The position numbers and the translations under genes were made by a program. Positions 1 to 9,136 of a stretch of DNA of 64,000 nt are shown here, in pieces. Location of the stretch: NCBI GenBank assembly GCA_026168455.1, contig CM047431.1, positions 6,532,943 to 6,596,942 of the forward strand, given 5' to 3'. Every line of letters begins with the position of its first letter. Within the stretch, counting starts at the first letter, position 1. The notes under the pieces are model-generated. The model saw nothing but the letters and a program-made list of their open reading frames with translations. It was not told where the DNA came from and made no database searches. Source of the DNA: Theocolax elegans (lineage: Eukaryota > Arthropoda > Insecta > Hymenoptera > Cerocephalidae).

Positions 1-1215
1 GATAATAACGGATCTAAAATTTAATGCTTTAAATGTAGATGCAAAATTATTTGCAGATAAAATAAATATTAATCAAGTAAATCATACACTTTTCTAACAT
101 CAATATGATATATACAATAGATTAAAATTAAATACATTAATTATTGCATTTTTAAGATAATTCTATTATAAACAGTAATGGCAAAAGAAAATTCAAATTT
201 AATCGTGGCATATAAAGTACGAATTACATTTGAAAAGTATTTCAAAAATTATTAATTTAGCAGTTATACCTGTTATATAATTGGATTTATTGGAATTTTA
301 ACTATTTTTTAACTGGATCACTTCACATGGAATCTCCCATATATATATATATATAATATAAATTTTAAATAAACAAGTATGTATTTATTAAAAACAGAAG
401 GTTATTTAAGGAATGAATTTGTTTATAATAATCAAAATAAATGTATGGGCTCTGTAACTAAAGGGAAAAATAAATTGGATATAATTATAGACTCAAACGC
501 AAATTTTGAAAGAGGGTGCAAATTACGAATTACGGGAGAAATGAAGAAACAGGTATTGATTTATATGCCGTTAAAATGTTATCAATAGTTCTTTAAAATT
601 AATATAAAAATTTTTTTATTTCAAAAGAAAGTGTATTACCCTAAAAGTACAAATATTAAAGACATAGAACTTTTGGCGATGATCCTTCGTCATTAAATAA
701 ATTAATTTATTTTAGGAGGTAAAGTTTAATTTAGATACGTTTAAAATAATCCAAAATTTTAATAAATTGTTACTAAATACTACAATTTAGTAAGTATATG
801 CACTTTACTATTTTTGGTAAGTTAATTTTTTATTAACATTTGTAATTATTAAAATATAAATTTAAGCTTTATAGGAATTCATAAAGTTTAGTTTAAAATT
901 TACAGCTAACATTCAATATGTTTCTATTTTTTTATTATTTTTATTCTGATTTCATTATACTAAATTTTGATAAAAACTTTCATTTATAAATTATCTATTT
1001 AAAAAAATTAAATTTTTGGTATAAAACCCAAAGCACTATAGCAATACCTCTAAGGTGTTGTGTGAATCAATTTAATTTTTAAGGTGTCCATGGTAGTGAA
1101 AAAATACTACAATTTAAAACATTATTTTAACTAAATTAATTACGAAATACCTTTTTCGAAATTAAAAATGGGTTGGCGCGCGAAGCGCGCAGGGGGGCGA
1201 AACCATATTAGTATA
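1..1215 (+). repeat. R1 repeat, copy a (Helitron-like non-autonomous element, 5' end outside window)
   Basis: AT-rich repeat that recurs at 4240-5805, 6397-8094 (broken), 15480-16849, 18340-19288, 19850-21117 and 22971-23470. The better copies end in two GC hairpins (GCGCGC-GAA-GCGCGC, then GGGGGGC-GAA-GCCCCCC) followed by CTAG and a T. This recalls Helitron 3' ends, which have a hairpin, then CTRR, and insert between A and T. In this copy the last hairpin is decayed (ends TTAGT near 1211). A (TA)n tract follows directly. No Rep/helicase gene is present, so it would be non-autonomous. Assignment to Helitron/Helentron is inference. The repeat family itself is seen directly. Confidence 0.6.
364..588 (+). 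pseudogene. relic coding segment carried by the R1 repeat (possible captured gene exon)
   Basis: Open frame of about 69 codons beginning near an acceptor-like TATTTATTAG. It includes NKLDIIIDSNANFERG followed by CKLRITGEM. The same segment is recognisable in the R1 copies near 5010-5225, 7645-7855, 16060-16265 and 18845-19045. There it continues as a GIDLYAVKML-like end but has stops or frameshifts. About 200 bp upstream each copy has a second possible coding piece starting MAKENSNFNSG. The alternation of beta-like stretches with LRITGE weakly resembles small OB-fold proteins (RPA3/TEN1 type). That is only a hypothesis. Copy a has lost a base near the end, so its C-terminus is out of frame. 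Confidence 0.35.
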
Positions 1216-1237
1216 TATATATATATATATATATATC
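1211..1237. repeat. (TA)n microsatellite
   Basis: Uninterrupted TA dinucleotides immediately after the R1 3' end. The same arrangement follows the other R1 3' ends, as expected if the elements insert into TA-rich sites. Confidence 0.9.
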
Positions 1238-1327
1238 TATATTATTCTAATAGGTTCTAATATATGCCGCTGTGTATAAAAGTTTTTCACTCCCCATATA
1301 TGGGCATTCATATATATTTACAGCCTA

Positions 1328-1666
1328 CTAACCCGTACGGCGAGTCTTACGCGCGGAGCATGCTAAATACGTAAATACATCAAATGCAACCAAATTCGTG
1401 GCCGACTGTATGCGCGTGATTATATCGATTACTAGGATGTATAGAAACGCTACACATCCTAGTAAGATGTATACAAATTCTCCATATCGCCGACCGTCCA
1501 CTTGAAAATCGAGACCAACGTCTTCGAAACGCGTAGTACACAAACGCCAGCAGAAGAAATATATACAAAAGTAAACACAAGCTGCGATTAAGTGCAGTAC
1601 ATCTAATACCCGCGGTGTCGGATTGCCGAAACTCGATGTATCGTTGATCGCGCGCGCCCGGGCCAA
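1328..1666 (-). CDS. putative membrane-protein fragment (possible host exon or gene relic)
   Basis: Open frame of 112 codons on the minus strand with no ATG; the first codon listed is TTG. It is therefore more likely an exon or fragment than a complete gene. Two hydrophobic segments are visible: around VLHLIAACVYFCIYFFCW and, further on, around FVYILLGCVAFLYILVIDI. Between them is a charged stretch (RFEDVGLDFQVDGRRYGE). A donor-like GTAAGA lies in the reading direction near 1350 and a GTTAGT near 1330. Upstream in that direction is a purine (GA) tract, not a pyrimidine-rich acceptor, so the exon model is weak. The base composition is more GC-rich than the surrounding repeats. I do not recognise the family. 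Confidence 0.3.
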   Translation of the reverse strand: MARARAINDTSSFGNPTPRVLDVLHLIAACVYFCIYFFCWRLCTTRFEDVGLDFQVDGRRYGEFVYILLGCVAFLYILVIDIITRIQSATNLVAFDVFTYLACSARKTRRTG

Positions 1667-1818
1667 CTTCTTCTCTCTCTCTCTCTCTCTCTACCTACAT
1701 ACTCTTTTCTATGGTTCTTCCAAATTATCTATATTATTTTCCATTTATTTCTATTAATTTCTCCAACATGTAAGACTCGCCACACGGGTTATGAGGCTGT
1801 AAAATCTTTTACGCGCTA

Positions 1819-1976
1819 TGGTATATATGATACGTTAGCGCGATTAGAGGAAAAATATTATTGTGAATGAATTAGTTATGCCTTGGACGCTCGCTGCGCT
1901 CGCGACCGCGGCCCAGCTACTATCCATTCACAATGATATTTTCCCTCTGATCGCATTAACGTGTCATATATACCAA
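1819..1976. mobile_element. small palindromic MITE
   Basis: About 50-bp imperfect inverted repeats face each other. The left arm begins GGTATATATGATACGTTAGC and ends near ATTGTGAATG; the right arm is its near reverse complement, ending CATATATACC. They are separated by a GC-rich loop containing CGCTCGCTGCGCTCGCG. No coding capacity. A fold-back MITE is the simplest reading. Confidence 0.65.
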
Positions 1977-1989
1977 AGTACATAAATAA

Positions 1990-1992
<3 letters not shown>

Positions 1993-2068
<76 letters not shown>
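1993..2068. repeat. (TA)n microsatellite
   Basis: Long pure TA run that borders the fold-back element on its left. The open frames of repeated Tyr-Ile codons across this run are an artefact of the dinucleotide repeat. Confidence 0.95.
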
Positions 2069-2070
<2 letters not shown>

Positions 2071-3730
2071 GTGGTTCTCTGTGACATCGAAGATGAAAAA
2101 AATAAATATTGCTATAACTGTGGGAATATGTTTTAGAGGTATCCAGTAGTTCTCCTGAATTTTTTGAGATTTTTTCTGGGCCATTATTCTAAGTTACAGA
2201 GAGTCAAAGTTGACATTTTAGCACTTTTTTGCATTATATGCCCATTTTCATGAATTTTTAGCTCCCAGGGGATGCATTTTTCACTAAAAACATAAGTATG
2301 ACTTTTTTTGTAAAATTTTCCGAACTTTTCATTAAAAATACTAGTAAAGACATAAATGTATGCTGTCACACTCTTGTAAGCCATTTAAATCTTAAATAGT
2401 GAAAATCAACAATTCTGCTCCGGACTCTGGTAACCTAATACTGTCTAAAAGGTGTCTTTTTATAGTCAGAAAATGTCTAAAAATTTCCAGAGTGGGTCTA
2501 AATCATTAAGATCACTTATGGTCAAATTATCCGGGAAAAGTGCCCGAAATATTAATAGAAATGTATATTTGTTGCCTTATAACGATGAATCTTGTAGCAT
2601 GATCATTGCAAAAAAATTTATGCACTTACCTTGGAATGGTAGAAAAGTATCTCCACTTGTTTCAGTATCCATCTAATCCCCTGTAAGCTGCTAAAAATAC
2701 AAATAGTATTATACAAATGTAAAAAATTAATTTTTAAACATTTATAATGCTGAATTTTTAGTTTTACATCCCTTACAAGAATTATAATACTAATCTGAAG
2801 GATTACTATAAATATATAAACATCATTATTACAATAACTGAATATACGTATTTAATACAAAAGATATATAAATAAATCGGATACATAATTATAATGAATA
2901 ATATGATAACGTGACAGTGACAAGTTTGTGAAATCTAAACAATGTATTGCTGAATAATAATAATAATAATAATGTTGATACTTTTATAGTAATCCTTCAG
3001 ATTAGTATTATAATTCTTGTAAGGGATGTAAAACTAAAAATTCAGCATTATAAATGTTTAAAAATTAATTTTTTACAGTTGTATAATAATATTTGTATTT
3101 TTAGCAGCTTACAGGGGATTAGATGGATACTGAAACAAGTGGAGATACTTTTCTACCATTCCAAGGTAAGTGCATAAATTTTTTTGCAATGATTATGCTA
3201 CTAGATTCATCGTTATAAGGCAACAAATATACATTTTTATTAATATTTCGGGCACTTTTCCCGGATAATTTGACCATAAGTGATCTTAATGATTTAGACC
3301 CACTCTGGAAATTTTTAGGCAGTTTCTGACTATAAAAAGACACCTTTTAGACAGTATTAGGTTACCAGAGTTCGGAGCAGAATTGCTGATTTTCACTATT
3401 TAAGGTTTAAATGGCTTACAAGAGTGTGACAGCATACATTTATGTCTTTACTAGTATTTTTAATGAAAAGTTCGAAAAATTTTACAAAAAAAGTCATACT
3501 TATGTTTTTAGTGAAAAATGCATCCCCTGGGAGCTAAAAATTCATGAAAATGGGCATATAATGCAAAAAAGTGCTAAAATGTCCACTTTGACTCTCTGTA
3601 ACTTAAAATAATAGCCCAGAAAAAATCTCAAAAAATTCAGGAGAACTACTGGATACCTCTAAAACATATTCCCACAGTTATAGCAATATTTATTTTTTTC
3701 ATCTTCGATGTCACAGAGAACCACCCATAT
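2067..3730. mobile_element. fold-back transposable element with about 745-bp inverted arms
   Basis: The left arm (about 2067-2810) and right arm (about 2985-3730) are near-perfect reverse complements around a 175-bp AT-rich spacer containing (AAT)n. The outer ends read TGGGTGGTTCTCTGTGACAT and its complement, and both abut TA dinucleotides, suggesting TA target sites. A related copy with only one arm lies at 16963-17719. No complete transposase ORF is present. The arm-internal open frames (for instance at 2452-2676 and 3119-3343) are two copies of the same arm sequence read antisense to a better exon-like signal. Confidence 0.8.
3123..3165 (+). pseudogene. exon-like relic with ATG and splice donor in the fold-back arm
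   Basis: Within the right arm, ATG opens 43 nt (reads MDTETSGDTFLPFQ) and then meets a consensus donor, CCAAG|GTAAGT. An acceptor-like TTTTTAG and TTACAG lie just upstream. The mirrored copy on the minus strand is at 2630-2672. The third copy (near 17114-17157) has an in-frame TAG just before the donor. This may be the first coding exon of the lost autonomous relative's transposase. Function is not recognisable from 14 codons. Confidence 0.35.
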
Positions 3731-3747
3731 ATATAAATTAATCAATT

Positions 3748-4151
3748 GGTACTTATGCCGACAAATTCTTACGGGAAATGGGAATTGTGCTTACTTTGGG
3801 GTAATTATGCCGACGTCAGCATAATTCCACCGAAAATTCAACCATGTATTCGTACTTATGCCGACACACAAAAAATCGGAAAATTATCTTTGTGAGCCCC
3901 GCTTTGACGTTATAATATTAATGAAGGCCTCCGGCCTCCGGCACCTCGAAAGACGTTATAGCTTCAATCCTTCATTAATATTATAAGGTCAAAGTGTGCT
4001 TTTTTACCCGTGTGGGGTATTTAGGTATTTGGGTTATTGGTTTTTTATGCATTATTCTATCAATTAATATTCTCCCCCTTATATCTGAGTCGTTACATAT
4101 GTTTTAAAACCTCAAAACACCAAGATAACACGTAGTGTCACCATAAGTACC
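3748..4151. mobile_element. MITE with GGTACTTATG termini and internal palindrome
   Basis: Begins GGTACTTATGCCGACA and ends CATAAGTACC, an inverted terminal pair. The ACTTATGCCGACA motif recurs inside (near 3795-3815 and 3850-3870). A central palindrome pairs CTTTGACGTTATAATATTAA with its near complement ending AAGGTCAAAG around a GC-rich loop. No ORF. Confidence 0.6.
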
Positions 4152-4203
4152 GATACTGGTGTTTACATATATATGGTTCCAGAGACTACAGTACATACAT
4201 AGT

Positions 4204-4242
<39 letters not shown>

Positions 4243-4262
4243 TGAGTGTGTGTGTGTGTGCG
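4204..4262. repeat. (TA)n / (GT)n microsatellite at the start of R1 copy b
   Basis: TA run followed by GTGTGTGTG-CGTGCGGCGG. The same TG-rich lead-in with TGCGGCGG precedes R1 copies d (15480) and f (19850), so it may belong to the R1 5' end. Confidence 0.8.
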
Positions 4263-4754
4263 TGCGGCGGAATAATTATGTAATATATATATTTTTAAAT
4301 TGTTTTAAGAATAGATAAAAAAAGTTATGAGTATAACTTGAAAGAATGTGTATTAGTTTACTTATTCCTGATAAAATAAAACTCATAAAATTTTTAAATG
4401 TGTACTCAATAATAATAACGGACCTAAAATTCAATGTAATGCTTTAAATACAGATGCAAAATTTTTCGAAGATAAAATAAATATTAATCAATTATAACAT
4501 ACACTTTTCCAAATATACATATGTGATATATACAATGGGTTAAAAATTAAATACGTTAATTATTGCATTTTTAAGATAATTCTATTATAAACAGTAATGG
4601 CAAAAGAAAATTCAAATTTTAACAGTGGCAATATAAAATACGAATTACATTTGAAAAGTTTTTCGAAAATTATTATTTTAGTAGCATTTAATTTAAATAT
4701 TTTTTAAATTAATATTTCAAAATTGTATGGATATACAAGTGAGTAGATTTTGTA

Positions 4755-4980
4755 TTGTGACAAGGTGGATTTAATCCACTTGTCATAGAAGATGCCAGCA
4801 TTACCGACACCGCGAGGCGGCGCGGTATCGGTAGCATATAAGATCAATAAGCAGGCGCTACGACCAGTGCGGGCGTAGCGCAGTGGTTAGCGTGAACGCC
4901 TTCGGATCCGAAGGGGCTCGGGTTCAAGACCCGACGCCGGCTTCATTTTTTATTCAGCACTTAAAAGTCTCATGCCACAA
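4755..4980 (+). mobile_element. 226-bp insertion carrying a tRNA-like unit
   Basis: Absent from the aligned R1 copies, so it is a discrete insertion. Ends read TTGTGACA and TGCCACAA (imperfect inverted termini; inside these, TG...CA). The left end holds a strong hairpin, TGACAA-G-GTGGATT paired with AATCCAC-TTGTCA. It contains the tRNA-like unit at 4869-4942. It could be a tRNA-derived SINE/MITE hybrid or a short solo LTR. I cannot decide which. Confidence 0.5.
4869..4942 (+). tRNA. tRNA-like sequence / pseudo-tRNA (anticodon unclear)
   Basis: Acceptor strands GCGGGCG and CGCCGGC pair at six of seven positions. A D-arm GCGC/GCGT and a perfect T-arm TCGGG-TTCAAGA-CCCGA are visible. Box A (TAGCGCAGTGG) and box B (GGTTCAAGACC) are present. 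The anticodon region is a 16-nt perfect palindrome, CCTTCGGATCCGAAGG, that cannot form a standard 7-nt loop. A T6 run (Pol III terminator-like) lies at 4946-4951. This is more a tRNA-derived element head than a working tRNA. Confidence 0.5.
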
Positions 4981-5804
4981 TTTATAGAAAACAATATTTT
5001 AAATAAACAAGTATGTATTTATTAGAAACAGAAGGTTATTTAAGGAATGAATTTGATTATAATAATCAAAATAAATATATGGGCTTTGTAACTAAGGGAA
5101 AAAATAAATTGGATATAATTATGGATTAAAACGCAAATTTTGAAAGAGGGTGCAAATTATGAATTACGAGAGAAATGGAAAAAATAGGTATTGATTTATA
5201 TGCCGTTAAAATGTTATCAATAGTTCTTTAAAATTAATACAAAAATTTATTTATTTAAGAAGAAAGTTTTATTACTCTTAAAGTAAAAAATATTAATGAC
5301 ATAGGACTTTTGGCGATGATCCTTCGTCATTAAATAAATTAATTTTAGGAGGTGAAGTTCTATTTAGATCTGTTTAAAATAATCAACAATTTTAATAAGT
5401 AGTTACTAAATTCTACAATTTAGTAAGTATGTGCACTTTACTATTTTTGATAAGTTAATGTTTCATTAACATTTGTAATTATTAAAATATAAATTTAGGC
5501 TTTATAAGAATTCATATAGTTTAAAATTGACAGTTAACATTTAATATGTCTCTATTTTTTTTTTTATTTGTATTCTGATTTCATTACACTAACTTTTGGT
5601 ACACTTTTATTTATAAATTATAATAACTATAGCAATACCTCCAAGGTGTTGTGTGAATCTGTTTAATTTTTAAGGTGTCCATGGTAGTGAAAAAATAATA
5701 CAATTTAAAACATTATTTTAAATTAATTAATTACTAAAAACCTTATTCGAAATTAAAAATAGGGGGCTGGCGCGCGAAGCGCGCAGGGGGGCGATGCCCC
5801 CCTA

Positions 5805-5892
<88 letters not shown>

Positions 5893-6092
5893 AATATTTC
5901 GCCGCCGCCGGCGTGTCTAAGAATTCAGAATTCAACATATATATATATATATGTTTTATATATATATGTCATATATATGTTATATACATATATATGTTAT
6001 ATATATATATGTCATATATATATGTCATATATATATGTGTGTGTGTGCATGTGTGTATGTGTGTGTGTGTGTGTGAGTGTGTGTGTGTGTGA
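5805..6092. repeat. compound (TA)n / ATATATGT / (GT)n microsatellite
   Basis: TA run to about 5884, a short GC-rich piece (CGCCGCCGCCGGCG, repeated near 16890), then ATATATGTCATATATATG and GT runs. Nothing coding. Confidence 0.85.
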
Positions 6093-6365
6093 ACATACAC
6101 TTTTCCAAATATCCATATGTGATATATACAATGGGTTAAAAATTAAATACATTAATTATTGCATTTTTAAGATAATTCATAACTTTTTACAGAACTGAAG
6201 GCCATAAAAAAGCTACAGACTATTTGAAAGGTATTGCTCCAAGCTTTCTTTGAAACTTTTGGATAAAAAATCAATTGTAGCGCACTTACACTTTTTTTAA
6301 GTTGAATATTGGCATGTATTTTATATAAAATTTACATTGAAATTAGAAATTCTAACCCAGAAGTG
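6093..6365 (+). repeat. R1 fragment (6093-6180) joined to R2 fragment (6181-6365)
   Basis: The first part matches R1 (CATACACTTTTCCAAATATC). It switches abruptly to R2 (matching 8585-8632 and 13594-13730) without a (TA)n spacer. This is a truncated composite. Confidence 0.6.
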
Positions 6366-6730
6366 TGTGTGTGTATGTGTGTGCGTGTGTGTGTGTACGT
6401 GTTATTTGTTTTTTCAAGAATAGATAATATATGTATTTTTTCCGTGCGCAAAAAAAAGTTGTGAATATAACTTGAAAGAATGTGTATTAGCCCGCGTAAA
6501 AATATAAACTATTGCCACTATATTGCCGAGCAATGGGCAATAGCTATTGCAAACATATTGCCAATATATTGCCGTAACAATTGGCAATGTATTGCCAATA
6601 TATCTCCAAACGTACAACCGCCCATATTTTTGCCACATATTGGCAATAGTTACTATCTTACATTTTGTAAACTATTACCAATATGTTGGCCATAGTAGAT
6701 AAATTTAAAAAAAAAATAAAAAAAAAATAT

Positions 6731-6803
6731 TAGCCAGCCGCGGGATTTGAACCTTCAATCTTTAGATCCGAATGCTGACTCTTTACCACTGAGCCATTTT
6801 GCT
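6731..6803 (-). tRNA. tRNA-like unit, left arm of palindrome
   Basis: Reading the minus strand: box A TGGCTCAGTGG, D-stem GCTC/GAGT, box B GGTTCAAATCC, then a run of T. The acceptor ends do not pair and the anticodon stem is not convincing, so this is a tRNA-derived Pol III promoter unit, not a tRNA gene. Confidence 0.45.
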
Positions 6804-6931
6804 ATTTTGTTATTAAGAGTTAATTTCAGGCTATAAAGAACAGTTGAATTCATAAAATTTGGACTTAGAAATTTTTTAACCATATCTTCAACTGTTCTTT
6901 ATAACCTGAAATTAACTCTTTATAACAAAAT

Positions 6932-7004
6932 AGCAAAATGGCTCAGTGGTAAAGAGTCAGCATTCGGATCTCAAGATTGAAGGTTCAAATCCCGCGGCTG
7001 GCTA
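6932..7004 (+). tRNA. tRNA-like unit, right arm of palindrome
   Basis: Mirror copy of 6731-6803 with the same box A and box B, followed by ten T residues from 7006 (Pol III terminator-like). The two units point outward from the palindrome centre. Confidence 0.45.
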
Positions 7005-8096
7005 ATTTTTTTTTTATTTTTTTTTAAATTTATCAACTATGGCCAACATATTGGTAATAGTTTATAAAAGGTAAGATAGTAACTATTGCCAATATTTGGC
7101 AAAAATATGGGCGGTTGTACGTTTGGAGATATATTGGCAATACATTGCCAATTGTTACGGCAACGTATTGGCAATATGTTTGCAATAGCTATTGCCCATT
7201 GCTCGGCAATATAGTGGCAATAGTTTATATTTTTACGCGGGAGTTTACTTATTCCTGATAAAACTCATAAAATAAAAACGGACCTAAAATTTAATGTAAT
7301 GTTTTTAAAAATATGCACAATTTTACGAAGGTAAAATAAATATTAATCAAGTATAACATACACTTTTCCAAATATCTATATGTGAAATATACAATAAATT
7401 AAAAATTAATACATTAATTATTGCATTTTTAAGATAATTCTATTATAAACAGTAATGGCAAAAGAAAATTCAAATTTTAACAGAGGCAATATAAAATACG
7501 AATTACATTTCAAAAATTTTTTGAAATTTATTATTTTAGTAGTATTTAATTTAAATATTATTCAAATCAAAATTTAAAAATTGTATGGATATATAAGTAA
7601 GTAGATTACGTATATTTATATAAAACAATATTTTATATAATCAAGTATGTATTTATTAGAAACAAAAGGTTATTTAAGGAATGCCTTTGTTTATAATAAT
7701 TAAAATAAATATATGGGCTCTGTAACTAAAGGGAAAAATAAATTGGATATAATTATGGATTAAAACGCAAATTTTGAAAGCGGGTGCAAATTACGATTTA
7801 TGGGAGAAATGGAAGAAACAGGTTTTTATTTATATACCGCTAAAATGTTATAAATAATTCTTTAAAGCTAATACAAAAATTAATTTAATTAAGAAGAAAG
7901 TTTTATTACTCTTAAAGCATAAAATATTAATGACATGTAGAACTCTTGGCGATGACTTAAATAAATTAATTTTAGGAGGTAAAGTTCTATTAAATCCGTT
8001 TCAAATAATCTAAAATTTTAATAGGTTTTTACTAAATACTACAATGAAGTATATGCACTTTACTATTTTTGGTAAGTTAATTGTTCATTACCATAT

Positions 8097-8632
8097 ATAT
8101 GGGCTATTTCACATCAGTGGTACGATGAAAATTTGAAATCACTCCAAATTTTGTGAACAGACTGGAAATATCTTCCAGAAGATAGAAAAAAAATTTGAGG
8201 TGTTAAAAATAATTTGCCAAAGAGTTATTCCACCATGAAAAATGGAAATTTTTCAATTTTTTAGAGAAATTATTATTTTCAAAGCTATTTATCTCAAAAT
8301 CTATTGATTTTTTTAAAAATACATTATAAACAACTTTTGTTCAAAATAATCTTTAGAACTTATCTACTTGGGTTACAATTCCTGATTTTAAAATCTCGAA
8401 GAGATACAACGCCCGGAAATATTGAATATCAAAAAAAGCCGACCACGCCACAATCGATTTTGATCTAACACTGCTCAAAAGATCACATTTTTTGAACACA
8501 CAAACACCAAATTTTTTTAAAAATTTAAATGGGAAATACCATGTTAATTTTTGTGAATTTTTTGTCTTTCTTTAAATTATCATAACTTTTTACGGAATTG
8601 AAGGTCATAAAAAGCTACAGACTATTTGAAAG
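8097..8632 (+). mobile_element. R2 TIR element, left part (split by copia insertion)
   Basis: Starts GGGCTATTTCACATCAGTGG after a TA run. The remainder is at 13594-13970, ending CCACTTCACGTGGAATATAT. The two ends are imperfect inverted repeats of about 30 bp. Without the copia element it is about 0.9 kb with no ORF. Parts are shared, in opposite orientation, with the R3 repeats. Confidence 0.6.
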
Positions 8633-8637
8633 GTATT

Positions 8638-8990
8638 TGTTGAAATATAATATGTACATTTATATTGTTATATACCCAAGTTCAAACCAAGTTCATGTTA
8701 TACACCCAAGTTCGAGCCAAGTTCAATATTGTATAGTGTGAAGCACGCCGAAATAAATGAGCGTGCTAATGAGTGTGAGTGAAGACACATATGTAAGTCT
8801 CCCCTCTCCAGTATGTATGTAAGTATGACTATACTGCGAGAGACGCCGGAAAATACGACACTCTCTCGCTGCTACTCGAGCTCTCTGGCGTGAGCCGTTG
8901 CCAAATATACACGTAAATGTAGACTGTATAGTAGTTCAATAAATCCATATCATTGTTTAATAATGTTTATTGTATAACCACACCTCAACA
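8638..8990 (+). repeat. 5' LTR of copia element
   Basis: Begins TGTTGAAATATAATATG and ends CACACCTCAACA. TGTTG...CAACA are the inverted termini. It contains repeated CAAGTTC-type text and AATAAA at 8938-8943, which would serve as the polyadenylation signal in the 3' copy. Confidence 0.95.
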
Positions 8991-9001
8991 TGGTAGCAGA
9001 G
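8991..9001 (+). promoter_or_regulatory. primer binding site (initiator tRNA-Met type)
   Basis: TGGTAGCAGAG directly abuts the 5' LTR and complements the 3' end (CTCTGCTACCA) of eukaryotic initiator tRNA-Met. This is the usual primer for copia-type elements. Confidence 0.8.
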
Positions 9002-9136
9002 CGTGGTTAGTATTTTTAAATTATTTTCTTATTGACCTTCGGGAAAATAAGGAAATATTTAAAAAGAAAGAAGAAAGGAAGCCACGTGTCTGAGTAAAGT
9101 GAAAAGTCCGAATACGAAGGAACATTCGAGACGCTC

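Larger units (their letters stand above)
4240..5805 (+). repeat. R1 repeat, copy b, full 3' end, interrupted by a 226-bp insertion
   Basis: Aligns by eye with copies a, d and f. The 3' terminus is the double GC hairpin with CTAG at 5802-5805 followed by T and a long (TA)n run. A 226-bp segment absent from the other copies interrupts it at 4755-4980. The relic coding segment (near 5010-5225) has a TAA where copy a is open. Confidence 0.65.
6491..7241. mobile_element. palindromic fold-back element with two tRNA-like units
   Basis: Inverted arms of about 355 bp (6491-6847 and 6885-7241) around a short spacer. Ends are CCCGCGTAAAAATATAAAC and its complement. The outer 130 bp of each arm is crowded with the motif TATTGCCAATA / TATTGGCAATA, as in transposase-bound subterminal repeats. 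Nearer the centre each arm carries a tRNA-like unit. The flanks suggest a 2-bp AG target duplication relative to other R1 copies. No protein-coding capacity. Confidence 0.7.
6397..8094 (+). repeat. R1 repeat, copy c, interrupted by fold-back element
   Basis: R1 sequence at 6397-6490 continues at 7242-8094 after the 6491-7241 insertion. The unbroken arrangement is seen in copies d and e (TGTATTAGTTTAC-type text). It ends at TTCATTACCATATATAT, the same truncation point as copy e (19288), where R2 begins. The hairpin/CTAG end is missing. Confidence 0.55.

Noticed and set aside
1990..2184. ORF of repeated Tyr-Ile codons across the TA run (also 5753-5938)
   Set aside because: Translation of a (TA)n microsatellite; no coding meaning.
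2452..2676. 74-codon frame found in both palindrome arms (MSFYSQK-type)
   Set aside because: It is the same arm sequence seen twice and runs antisense to the better exon-like ATG/donor signal. A third copy (17151-17333) is shorter.
6731..7004. Functional tRNA genes in the palindrome
   Set aside because: Boxes A and B are good but acceptor and anticodon stems do not form. Treated as tRNA-like units.
2067..7241. CRISPR-like arrays or phage-type repeats
   Set aside because: Repeats are palindromic arms and microsatellites, not regularly spaced direct repeats. The window is eukaryotic.
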